In this document: in pieces, positions 35,709-44,254 of the stretch
How the letters are laid out: each line of letters opens with the position of its first letter
Position numbering within the stretch: the stretch's first letter is position 1
Assembly (NCBI GenBank): GCA_963760225.1
Contig: CAVXCD010000003.1
Span: forward strand, 1,612,001-1,676,000
Reading direction: 5' to 3'
Length of the DNA: 64,000 nt
Source: 13-2-20CM-66-19 sp963760225
GTDB taxonomy: Bacteria; Pseudomonadota; Gammaproteobacteria; Steroidobacterales; Steroidobacteraceae
Notes under the pieces: model-generated
What the model was told of the DNA's origin: nothing
What the model saw: the letters and a program-made list of their open reading frames with translations, nothing else
Databases searched by the model: none
Translations under genes and position numbers: made by a program

Positions 35709-38210
35709 ATGGTCAAACCCGATTCCTGGGTCGTGCACAAATTCGGCGGGTCGAGCGTCGCCAACGCCGACTGCTTCCGCAAAGTCGCGACCATAGTCGA
35801 AACGGCTCCGCCCGGACGCCTCGGCGTGGTGCTGTCCGCCAGCCGCGGGGTGACGGATGCGCTGCTGCGCATCGTGGCGCTCGCCGAGCGCAAGGACGAG
35901 CGCGTCGCGGAGGAGCTGCAACAGCTGCACGCGCGCCATACCGCCATGGCCGCCGAGCTGCTGAGCCCGGCGGCGGCGGAGCGCTACACGAGCGCTTTCG
36001 CCGCCGACGTCCGCGACCTCGAGGAGGCGTTGCGCTCGCTGCACCGCCCGCACTCGCTGCACCAGCCGCGCGCCTCGCCGCGCGGTGTCAGCGATCTGGT
36101 CGCCGGCTACGGCGAGCTGTGGTCGACACGGCTGCTGCGCCCGCTGCTCGAGGAGCGCGCACGGCGCCCCGGGCCGGTAGCCTGGCTCGACGCGCGGCGC
36201 GTGGTGGTAGTGGAATGGGGACCGCTGGGACCGGCGGTGCAGTGGCCCGAGACGCGCGCCAACATCAGCGCCCAGGTCCCGCCGAGCTTCCACGGCACGC
36301 TGGTCATCACCGGCTTCGTCGCCGTCGACCGCCGCGGCGTGCCGACCACGCTCGGGCGCAACGGCAGCGACTTCTCCGCCTCGATCTTCGGTGCGCTGCT
36401 CGGCGCCGCCGAGATCCTGATCTGGACCGACGTCGACGGCGTGCTGTCCGCCGACCCGCGCCGTGTGCCCGATGCCACCGTGATCGATTCGCTTTCCTAT
36501 GATGAAGCGGTCGAGCTGGCGTACTTCGGCGCCAAGGTCATACATCCGCAGACCATCGCGCCGGCGGTGCAGGACCGTATCCCGATCTGGATCCGCAACA
36601 CCTTCGCGCCCGACAAGGTCGGGACGCTGATCTGCGCCCAGCCGACTTCCGCGCTGCCGGTGAAGGGCATCACCAGCATCGAGCGCGTCGCGCTCATCAA
36701 CCTGGAAGGCACCGGCATGATCGGCGTGCCGGGCACCGCGCACCGGCTGTTCGGTGCGCTGCGTGAGGAGTCGATCTCCGTGATCCTCATCTCCCAGGGC
36801 AGCTCCGAGCACTCCATCTGCTGCGCGATCCCGCAGGAGCAGGCCGAGCGTGCCGCCACGGTGGTGCGCACCGCGTTCGAGCGCGAGCTCGAGGAAGGGC
36901 AGATCCAGAGCGTGGAGATCGATTCCGACCAGGCGATTCTCGCGGTGGTGGGCGACGGCATGGCCGGCACGCCGGGCATCGCCGCCAAGGTGTTTACCGC
37001 GCTCGGTTTCTCCGGAGTGAACGTACGCGCCATCGCCCAGGGGGCTTCCGAGCGCAACATCTCGGTGGTGGTCGCCGGCGGCAGCGCGGTGCGCGCGCTG
37101 CGCGCGGTGCACGCCGGGCTGTACCTGTCGCCGCATACGCTGTCGATCGGCGTCATCGGCCCGGGCACGGTCGGGCGCGTGCTGCTCGATCAGATCGCCT
37201 CCCAGGCCGAGCGGCTGCGCCGCGAGTTTCGCCTCGACCTGCGCGTGCGCGGCGTGATCGGCTCGCAGCGTATGCTGCTCGCGGATGCGGACATCACCGC
37301 CGGCGACTGGCGCGCGCAATACCAGGCCAGCAGCCGGCCCGCCGACCTGACGCGCTTCGCCGAGCACGTGCGCCTCGACTACCTGCCGCACACCGTCATG
37401 GTGGACTGCAGCGCGAGTGAGGCGATCGCGGCCCACTACGCCGACTGGCTGGCGGCCGGCATCCATGTCATCACGCCCAACAAGAAAGCCAACAGCGGCG
37501 CGCTTGCGTATTATCATCGGCTGCAGAGCGCACGCCGCAGCGGCGCCTCGCACTACCTGTACGAGGCAACGGTGGGCGCAGGGCTGCCGGTGGTGCAGAC
37601 GCTGCGCGACCTGTGCCACACCGGGGACGAGGTGACCAGCATCGAGGGGATCTTCTCCGGCACGCTGGCGTATCTGTTCAACGTCTACGACGGCCGGCGC
37701 GGCTTTGCGCAGATCGTCGCCGAGGCGCGCCAGCGTGGGTTCACCGAGCCCGATCCGCGCGACGATCTGTCCGGAATGGACGTGGCGCGCAAGCTCATCA
37801 TCCTCGGGCGCGAGATGGGCCTGCCGCTGGAACTGAAGGACGTACAGGTGCAGAGCCTGGTGCCGCCGGAGCTGGCCGGCGAATCGATCGAGGAGTTCAT
37901 GGCGCGGCTGCCGCGCCATGATGCGGCCATGGCGGCGCAGTTGAGCGCCGCGCAGGCGCGCGGCAAGGTGCTGCGCTACACCGGTAAGCTCACCGCCGGC
38001 GGCGTGGCCACCGTAGGGCTGCAGGAGCTCGATGCCCGCCACGCGTTCGCCAACATCGCGCTGACCGACAACGTGGTGCGCTTCGCCACGCGGCGCTACT
38101 GCGACAATCCGCTCATCGTGCAGGGACCGGGCGCGGGTCCGGAGGTGACCGCCGGCGGGGTGTTCGCCGATCTGCTGCGCCTGGCGACGTACCTGGGAGC
38201 GCGGCTGTGA
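35709..38210 (+). CDS. thrA: bifunctional aspartate kinase / homoserine dehydrogenase I
   Basis: 833 residues from the ATG at 35709. The aspartokinase domain starts with VHKFGGSSVANADCF and includes LGRNGSDFSASIFGALL. Two ACT regulatory domains follow in the middle (VALINLEGTGMIGVPG, AILAVVGDGMAGTPG). The homoserine dehydrogenase has its NAD motif GVIGPGTVGRVLLDQ at about residue 479 and NKKANSGALAYY. It catalyses the first and third steps from aspartate towards threonine. The fusion is typical of gammaproteobacteria. Threonine feedback through the ACT domains is expected. I see no leader-peptide attenuator upstream. Confidence 0.95.
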   Translation: MVKPDSWVVHKFGGSSVANADCFRKVATIVETAPPGRLGVVLSASRGVTDALLRIVALAERKDERVAEELQQLHARHTAMAAELLSPAAAERYTSAFAADVRDLEEALRSLHRPHSLHQPRASPRGVSDLVAGYGELWSTRLLRPLLEERARRPGPVAWLDARRVVVVEWGPLGPAVQWPETRANISAQVPPSFHGTLVITGFVAVDRRGVPTTLGRNGSDFSASIFGALLGAAEILIWTDVDGVLSADPRRVPDATVIDSLSYDEAVELAYFGAKVIHPQTIAPAVQDRIPIWIRNTFAPDKVGTLICAQPTSALPVKGITSIERVALINLEGTGMIGVPGTAHRLFGALREESISVILISQGSSEHSICCAIPQEQAERAATVVRTAFERELEEGQIQSVEIDSDQAILAVVGDGMAGTPGIAAKVFTALGFSGVNVRAIAQGASERNISVVVAGGSAVRALRAVHAGLYLSPHTLSIGVIGPGTVGRVLLDQIASQAERLRREFRLDLRVRGVIGSQRMLLADADITAGDWRAQYQASSRPADLTRFAEHVRLDYLPHTVMVDCSASEAIAAHYADWLAAGIHVITPNKKANSGALAYYHRLQSARRSGASHYLYEATVGAGLPVVQTLRDLCHTGDEVTSIEGIFSGTLAYLFNVYDGRRGFAQIVAEARQRGFTEPDPRDDLSGMDVARKLIILGREMGLPLELKDVQVQSLVPPELAGESIEEFMARLPRHDAAMAAQLSAAQARGKVLRYTGKLTAGGVATVGLQELDARHAFANIALTDNVVRFATRRYCDNPLIVQGPGAGPEVTAGGVFADLLRLATYLGARL

Positions 38211-39148
38211 GCGCACACGCGCGCACGCAGGCCACGGCGTTTGCGCCCGCCTCGGTGGGCAACGTCGCCATCGGTTTCGACATCCTGGGCTTCGCCGTCG
38301 ATGCGCTCGGGGACCGGGTGAGCGTGGCGCGCCGCGCGGCGCCGGGCGTGGAGATCGCCGCGGTGCGCGGCATCGCCGCAGAATTACCGCGCAGCGCCGC
38401 CGAGAATACCGCCGGACGGGCGCTGCTCGCGATGCAGGAGGCGTTGCACCTGGGTTTCGGCTTCGTGCTGGAAATCGATAAGGGCATCCCGCTCGGCTCG
38501 GGCCTCGGCGGCTCGGCGGCCTCCGCGGTGGCGGCGGTGGTGGCCGCCAACGCGCTGCTGCCGACCCCGTGTGAACGGCTCGAGCTGCTCAAGTTCGCCA
38601 TGGCCGGGGAGGCGGTGGCGAGCGGCGCGCGGCATGCGGACAATATCGCGCCGGCGCTCTACGGCGGCCTGGTGCTGACCGTCGGCATCGACCATCCGCG
38701 CGTCAAGCAGATCCCGGTACCGCACGGCATACGCGCGGTGATCGTGCGCCCGCACATGTTCCTCGCCACCGCCAGGGCACGCGCGATACTGCGCGTGAGC
38801 GTCGACCTGTCGGATTTCGTATGGCAGACGGCGAATCTCGCCGGTTTCATCTCCGGCTGCTACACCAACGATCTCGACATGATCCGTGCCTCGTTCGAGG
38901 ACGTGGTCATCGAACCGCAGCGCCAGGCGCTGATCCCGGGCTTCCCGGAGGTACGGCGCGCGGCCATGCAGGCCGGCGCCCTGGGATGCTCGATCTCCGG
39001 GGCAGGACCGGCGCTGTTCGCCTGGACGCTCGAGTCGACGGCGGCGACGGTGCTCGCGAGCATGCGGCACGCGTTTGCCGAGCGCTCGCTCGCCACCGAT
39101 GCGTGGGTGGTCGAGCTCGCCTCGCCCGGCGCGCGGCTGGTCGCGTGA
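38207..39148 (+). CDS. thrB: homoserine kinase
   Basis: 313 residues, GHMP kinase family. The ATP loop is GIPLGSGLGGSAASAVAAV, the N-terminal motif is APASVGNVAIGFDILGFA, and the C-terminal motif is GCSISGAGPALFAW. It phosphorylates homoserine for ThrC. The GTG start overlaps the thrA stop by four bases. Confidence 0.95.
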   Translation: MSAHARTQATAFAPASVGNVAIGFDILGFAVDALGDRVSVARRAAPGVEIAAVRGIAAELPRSAAENTAGRALLAMQEALHLGFGFVLEIDKGIPLGSGLGGSAASAVAAVVAANALLPTPCERLELLKFAMAGEAVASGARHADNIAPALYGGLVLTVGIDHPRVKQIPVPHGIRAVIVRPHMFLATARARAILRVSVDLSDFVWQTANLAGFISGCYTNDLDMIRASFEDVVIEPQRQALIPGFPEVRRAAMQAGALGCSISGAGPALFAWTLESTAATVLASMRHAFAERSLATDAWVVELASPGARLVA

Positions 39149-39155
39149 GGGGCCC

Positions 39156-40478
39156 GTGAGCGAGGAATTTCTCTTCGGCAGCTCGCGCGCGCAGTCACCG
39201 CCGCGCTCCTTCAGTGCCGCGCTGCTGCAGGGGCTGGCACCCGACGGCGGACTGTACGTGCCGCTCGAGTGGCCGCAGCTCACGCCCGCGCAGTTCGCCG
39301 GGGCGAGCGAGCTGCCGCAGGTGGCCGAGCGGCTGTTGGCGCCGTTGCTGGCGCACGACCGGCTCGCTGCGCAGCTGCCGGCGATCGCGCGCGAGGCGCT
39401 CGACTTTCCCGCCCCGCTGGTCGCGCTCGAACCGGGCGGGGCGGTGTCGGTGCTCGAGCTGTTTCACGGCCCGACGGCCGCCTTCAAGGACTTCGGCGCG
39501 CGCTTCCTGGCCGCCTGCCTGGCGCGCCTGCAGCACGGCGCAGCGCGTCCGCTCACGATCCTCGTGGCCACCTCCGGGGACACCGGCGGCGCGGTGGCGG
39601 CCGCCTTCCACGGACGCCCGGGTGTCGAGGTCGCGGTGCTCTTCCCCAAGGGCCTGGTGTCGCCGACGCAGGAGCGCCAGCTCACCTGCTGGGGTGGCAA
39701 CGTCACCGCGCTGCGCGTGCGCGGTACGTTCGACGACTGCCAGCGCCTGGTCAAGGAAGCGTTCCGCGATGCGCAGCTCGCTGGGCTACGCACGCTGACT
39801 TCGGCCAACAGCATCAATCTGGGCAGGCTGCTGCCGCAGACCGTCTACTACGCCGCCACGAGCCTCGCGCTGTGGCGCGCGCACGGCGAGCGTGCCTCGT
39901 TCATCGTGCCGAGCGGCAATCTCGGCAACGCGCTGGCCTGCCTGTGGGCGCGGCAGCTCGGGCTGCCGATCGGGGACGTGGTGCTGGCACATAACGCCAA
40001 TCGCGCGGTGCCGGACTACCTCGCGAGCGGGGTCTGGCGGCCGCGGCCGAGCGTGGCGACGCTCGCCTCGGCCATGGACGTCGGCGATCCGAGCAACATG
40101 GAGCGGCTGCTGGCGCTGTTCCCGCAGGTCGCGCAGCTGCGCGCCGCGGTGAGCAGCTGCTCGGTGAGCGACGAGGAAATCCGCGCGCGCATCCGCGCGG
40201 GCTACCATGATTACGGCCAGATCTGGTGCCCGCACACGGCGACCGCGGCGGAAGCCTACGCGCGCCTCACGCCCGAGCGGCGCCGCGCCGCTCGCTGGGT
40301 GCTGGTGTCGACCGCGCACCCGGGGAAGTTCCGCGAGATCGTCGAACCGCTGGTGGGTAAGCCGGTGCCGATGCCGCCGAGCCTGGCGCAGCTGTTCGCG
40401 CGAGCGGTGCACTGTGTGGATATCGAAGCGACGCTGCCGGCGCTGCGCGCGGCGTTGCAGGGGGAGAAGGCGACGTGA
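39156..40478 (+). CDS. thrC: threonine synthase
   Basis: 440 residues from the GTG at 39156, 7 bases after thrB. The PLP lysine lies in FHGPTAAFKDFGARF, with further signatures ATSGDTGGAVAAAF and SANSINLGRLLPQ. It converts phosphohomoserine to threonine and completes the thrABC operon. The stop overlaps a NERD-domain gene by four bases. Confidence 0.95.
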   Translation: MSEEFLFGSSRAQSPPRSFSAALLQGLAPDGGLYVPLEWPQLTPAQFAGASELPQVAERLLAPLLAHDRLAAQLPAIAREALDFPAPLVALEPGGAVSVLELFHGPTAAFKDFGARFLAACLARLQHGAARPLTILVATSGDTGGAVAAAFHGRPGVEVAVLFPKGLVSPTQERQLTCWGGNVTALRVRGTFDDCQRLVKEAFRDAQLAGLRTLTSANSINLGRLLPQTVYYAATSLALWRAHGERASFIVPSGNLGNALACLWARQLGLPIGDVVLAHNANRAVPDYLASGVWRPRPSVATLASAMDVGDPSNMERLLALFPQVAQLRAAVSSCSVSDEEIRARIRAGYHDYGQIWCPHTATAAEAYARLTPERRRAARWVLVSTAHPGKFREIVEPLVGKPVPMPPSLAQLFARAVHCVDIEATLPALRAALQGEKAT

Positions 40479-41071
40479 CGGAGTTGAGCAAACTTCCACC
40501 AATGGCTTGGGTGCTGATCGGCTGTGCCGTGGTGCTCGGGTTCGGACTGTCGTTGGCCTGGCGCTGGTATCGGCATTACCGCGCACGCCGGGCGCTGCGC
40601 GCCGCGGTCACTGCGGGAGCGAGCGAACACCTGATCGACTCGCTGGTGCCCGACGGTATGGGCGGCAGCTACCACGTCGACTACCTGCTGCTCACGCTGC
40701 GCGGGGTGGTGGTGGTCGACCTGCGCGACGTGCGCGGCAACATCTTCGGCGGCGACCAGATGGCCGAGTGGACCGTGATCGACGGTGCACGCCGCTTTAC
40801 CTTCACCAACCCGCAGGGCGCCCTCTACGACCGGATCGCGGCCGTCAAGGCGGTGGCGGGCGACGTGCCGGTCGAGGGACGCATCGTGTTCACGCGCCGC
40901 GGCAAGTTCCCCAAGGGTCTGCCCAAATGGACGCTGATGATCGATGCGCTGCGCGCGGAGTTTCCGCTGGCCGACTTCGAGTCTCCGGCCGAGAGTGCCG
41001 CGCGCTTCCGCGAGGGCTGGCAGCGCCTCAAGGAGGCGGTGAAGCCGAGCTACATGGTCGACATGCGTTAA
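40475..41071 (+). CDS. membrane-anchored NERD-domain protein
   Basis: 198 residues. One N-terminal membrane helix (WVLIGCAVVLGFGLSLAW) is followed by a NERD (nuclease-related) domain (HVDYLLLTLRGVVVVDLRDV, then GNIFGGDQMAEWTVIDG). NERD domains resemble restriction-type nucleases and occur with DNA-processing proteins, but membrane-bound versions have no established role. The GTG start overlaps the thrC stop, so it is co-translated with threonine synthesis genes, without an obvious functional link. Its end overlaps the convergent M20 gene by four bases. Confidence 0.78.
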   Translation: MTELSKLPPMAWVLIGCAVVLGFGLSLAWRWYRHYRARRALRAAVTAGASEHLIDSLVPDGMGGSYHVDYLLLTLRGVVVVDLRDVRGNIFGGDQMAEWTVIDGARRFTFTNPQGALYDRIAAVKAVAGDVPVEGRIVFTRRGKFPKGLPKWTLMIDALRAEFPLADFESPAESAARFREGWQRLKEAVKPSYMVDMR

Positions 41072-42483
41072 GCGGCGAGGGTGCGCGCGTGATCCGCGAG
41101 CACCAGCGACACGCAGGCGGTGAGTTTCTTGGCGTAGCCGATGTGCAGGAACTCGTTCGGGCCGTGCGCGTTGGCGTGCGGTCCGAGCACCCCGGTGATG
41201 AAGAACTGCGTGCGCGGAAAGCGCTCGCCCAGCATGCCCATGAAGGGAATCGTGCCGCCGCAACCGATGTGCACCGCCTCGCGCGCATAGATGGCGCGCG
41301 AGGCGGCGGTAATGGACTGCTCGAGCCACGGGGCGAACGGCGGAGCGTTCCAGCCGCCGGTCGCGGAGTCGGAGGCGAACGTCACCTGCGCACCGTACGG
41401 CGGCTCGCGCTCGAGCGCCTCGTGCACCGCCTGCGCGGCGCGGGTCGCATCGCAGGTGGGCGGCAGCCGCAGTGACAGCTTCACCGCCAGTTCCGGCAGC
41501 AGCACGTTGCCGGCCGAGCCGGTCGGCGGCAGGCCGTCGGCGCCGGTGATCGCGAGCGTCGCGCGCCAGGTGTTGTTGATGATGAGCTCGGTGGGATCGT
41601 TGGACAGCGCCTGTACTCCGGCGACCCACGGGAGCCGGCCGGCCACCTCATCCCCCATCACGCCCGCGGCGGCGGCGGCCTGTGCGCGCCGGTCGCGTGG
41701 CAGGCTGACGTGCAGCTCATCGAGCAGCAGATCCCCCGTCACCGGACTTTCGATACGCGCCAGCAGCTGCGCGAGGATGCGAAACGGGGTGGCGGCGATG
41801 CCGGTGGCCATCCCCGAGTGCACGCCCTCGGTGAGCACGCGTACCGTGAGGGTGCCGACCAGGTTGCCGCGCAGCGAGGTGGTGCACCACACCTGCTCGT
41901 AGTTGCCGCATTCGGCGTCGAGGCATACGACCAGGCCGGGCTCACCGAGCCCGGCGCCGAGCGCCTGCAGATGCGCCGGCAGGTCCTCGCTGCCGCTTTC
42001 CTCGCACGCCTCGATCAGCACCAGGCAGCGCGGCAGGCGCACCTGCTGCTGCTTGAGGGCGGCGATCGCGGTGAGCGAGCTGAACACCGCGTAGCCGTCA
42101 TCGGCGGCGCCGCGACCGTAGAGCCTGCCGTCGCGGATCACCGGCTCCCACGGCCCGAGTCCCGGCAGCCAGCCGGTGAATTCGGGCTGCTTGTCGAGGT
42201 GCCCGTAGAGCAGCACGCTTCCGGGCAACTCGCCGGGCACGTCGACGAGCAGCAGCGGCGTGCGCCCGGGAAGGCGCTGCACCTCCACGCGCGCACCCGG
42301 CAACGGCTGCGCGCGGCACCACTCGGCCATCAGCGCGACTGCCGCCTCCATGTAGCCGTGCTGTTGCCATTCGGGATCGAACGCCGGCGACTTATTCGGA
42401 ATGCGCACGTACGCGACCAGGCGCTCGACGATCGATTCGTCCCAGGTCCGGTCGATCGAGGACTGCAGGCGTTGAAGATCCAT
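41068..42483 (-). CDS. M20-family metallopeptidase (dipeptidase)
   Basis: 471 residues. Metal-binding motifs are LLYGHLDKQPEF and GRGAADDGYAVFSSLTA, catalytic/ligand Glu residues lie in EACEESGSED, and the C-terminal His is in HIGCGGTIPFMG. The central dimerisation domain is present. It probably hydrolyses small peptides in the cytoplasm; no signal peptide is visible. AAGGAAA lies just before the ATG. It follows tatD on the same strand. Confidence 0.9.
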   Translation of the reverse strand: MDLQRLQSSIDRTWDESIVERLVAYVRIPNKSPAFDPEWQQHGYMEAAVALMAEWCRAQPLPGARVEVQRLPGRTPLLLVDVPGELPGSVLLYGHLDKQPEFTGWLPGLGPWEPVIRDGRLYGRGAADDGYAVFSSLTAIAALKQQQVRLPRCLVLIEACEESGSEDLPAHLQALGAGLGEPGLVVCLDAECGNYEQVWCTTSLRGNLVGTLTVRVLTEGVHSGMATGIAATPFRILAQLLARIESPVTGDLLLDELHVSLPRDRRAQAAAAAGVMGDEVAGRLPWVAGVQALSNDPTELIINNTWRATLAITGADGLPPTGSAGNVLLPELAVKLSLRLPPTCDATRAAQAVHEALEREPPYGAQVTFASDSATGGWNAPPFAPWLEQSITAASRAIYAREAVHIGCGGTIPFMGMLGERFPRTQFFITGVLGPHANAHGPNEFLHIGYAKKLTACVSLVLADHARTLAA

Positions 42484-42528
42484 ACCGTTTTCCTTGAATT
42501 CCTAATTAGTTACGCCGATATCCACATG

Positions 42529-43377
42529 TCAGTTCTCAAACGATTCGGGCGCTTGCGGCAAAGCGAACAGCGTGCGCGCCGCGGCCGTGCTCGAGTGCGC
42601 GATCGCGGCGAGCGGCTCCCCGCGCGCGCGCGCCACCGCGACCGCGACCTGCGGAAGATACGCCGGTTCATTGCGGCGCGAACGGGGCTTGGGTTGCAGG
42701 TCGCGGGGCAGCAGGTACGGCCCGTCGGTCTCGAGCAGCAGCCGCCCGGCGGGGATCTGCGGCATCAGCGCCGCGAGGTGAGCGCCGCGGCGCTCGTCGC
42801 AGATCCAGCCGGTGATGCCGATCGACAGCCCCAGGCCGAGATAACACTCGAGCTGCGGTGCGTCCCCAGTGAAGCAGTGCGCCACGCCGCGCCACCCGAG
42901 CGCATGCTCGCGCAACATGGCGCTGAAGTCGGCATGCGCGTCGCGCTGGTGCAGGAATACCGGCTTGCCGGTGCGCGCCGCCAGCTCGAGCTGGCGCTGA
43001 AAGGCAGCGCGCTGCGCGGGACGCGGGGAGAAGTCGCGGAAGTAATCGAGCCCGCATTCCCCCACCGCTACCACCTCGGGCAGCTGCACGAGCTCGGCGA
43101 GCTCGGCAAGGCGCGCGGTGTCGAGCTCGGCGGCGTGATGCGGGTGAACTCCGGCGGTGGCGAACAGCCTGCCGGGATGTTGCCGCGCGAGCGCGATCGC
43201 CTGTGCGCTGCTGGCGAGCGTCGCGCCAGTGACCACCATCTGCACCACGCCCGCCTGGCGCGCGCGCGCCAGCACCGCGTCGCGGTCGGCATCGTAGCTG
43301 TCGTGCGCCAGGTTGATGCCGATGTCGATGAGTGCCGGGGCGGCGGCCGCCGCGGATGCTGTGTTATGGTCTGGCAT
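42529..43377 (-). CDS. tatD: TatD-family metal-dependent hydrolase (DNase)
   Basis: 282 residues. Motifs are LIDIGINLAHDSY, TAGVHPHHA, AVGECGLDYFRD, FLHQRDAHADF and LLETDGPYLLPR with the conserved metal ligands. TatD enzymes are 3'-5' exonucleases linked to DNA repair and turnover. The ATG overlaps, on the opposite strand, the ATG of the next gene (sequence CATG at 43375-43378). Confidence 0.9.
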   Translation of the reverse strand: MPDHNTASAAAAAPALIDIGINLAHDSYDADRDAVLARARQAGVVQMVVTGATLASSAQAIALARQHPGRLFATAGVHPHHAAELDTARLAELAELVQLPEVVAVGECGLDYFRDFSPRPAQRAAFQRQLELAARTGKPVFLHQRDAHADFSAMLREHALGWRGVAHCFTGDAPQLECYLGLGLSIGITGWICDERRGAHLAALMPQIPAGRLLLETDGPYLLPRDLQPKPRSRRNEPAYLPQVAVAVARARGEPLAAIAHSSTAAARTLFALPQAPESFEN

Positions 43378-44197
43378 GCGCGCGGCACATTCTACTGAAG
43401 CGCCAGCAGATCGGCGGGTGGCTGCACTGCAGGTGCGGCGGCGCGCCGGGCGTGCCGCGCTCGCCGCCGCGGCGCTGCTGGCCGGCGCTGTCCAGGGGCA
43501 GGGCGAGGACACCACCTGGCGCGATCTGGAGAGCCGCATTCAGTACGGCTACTACACCGAGGACGCGGCGGCGCTGCGCGCCGTTGCTACCACGCTCGGT
43601 GACAGCGACGCTCACGGCAAGCTGCATGGCTACTACGCGGCGTTGCTCGAGTGGCGGCAGGCGCTGCTCGCCGCGCGACCCGGGACACCCCCGCACGGGC
43701 CGTCCGCGGCGCAGCTCACGCAACACTGTGTCAGCGACCTCGACGGCGCGCTGGCGCTCGACCCGGACTTCGCCGACGCACTGGCGCTGCGCTCGGCCTG
43801 CCTCGGCACCGCGTTCACCGCCAGCGGCGTGCACGTGCCCTTCGCCGCGCACCGCGCGCGCAAGGATCTCGAGCGGGCGCTGCAGCTGGCCGCCAGCAAC
43901 CCGCGCGTGCTGCTGCTCGATGCGCTCGCCGATCACGAGCTTAGCGACACCAAGGGCGCCGAGCGCGAGGGGCTGCTGCCGAAGCTGCGGCGCACGGTGG
44001 CCGCCTTCGAGGCCGAGCGCCGCGGCCCGGAGCAGTTGCCGGGCTGGGGCGCGGCGGAGGCCTGGCTGCTCCTGGGGCGCGAGCTGCTCGATCATGGCGA
44101 CCCGCTCGGGGCGCGCGATGCGCTCGAGCACGCCCTGCTGATCGCGCCGCAGTTAGCCGCGGCGCGGCGGCTGATGGCGCAGATCACCGCCGGCTGA
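43376..44197 (+). CDS. exported TPR-like hypothetical protein
   Basis: 273 residues from the ATG at 43376, or 259 from a GTG at 43418. A twin-Arg-containing signal-like N-terminus (RRRAGRAALAAAALLAGAVQGQG) is followed by helical repeats of TPR type (SDLDGALALDPDFADALALRS, then DALEHALLIAPQLAAARRL). It is probably periplasmic. It lies immediately upstream of the efflux operon on the same strand, with 57 bases between, so it may be linked to it. The function is unknown. Confidence 0.72.
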   Translation: MRAAHSTEAPADRRVAALQVRRRAGRAALAAAALLAGAVQGQGEDTTWRDLESRIQYGYYTEDAAALRAVATTLGDSDAHGKLHGYYAALLEWRQALLAARPGTPPHGPSAAQLTQHCVSDLDGALALDPDFADALALRSACLGTAFTASGVHVPFAAHRARKDLERALQLAASNPRVLLLDALADHELSDTKGAEREGLLPKLRRTVAAFEAERRGPEQLPGWGAAEAWLLLGRELLDHGDPLGARDALEHALLIAPQLAAARRLMAQITAG

Positions 44198-44254
44198 GGC
44201 AGCGCCGCCCGGCTGGTGTTATCGTTGCGCGCCTTCGAGCTGCAACATCGCATC

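Noticed and set aside
35493..38216. Long minus-strand open frame (about 900 codons) opposite thrA
   Set aside because: It is antisense to an unmistakable thrA. It is rich in His, Arg and Gln and has no domain; such shadows are expected in GC-rich coding DNA.
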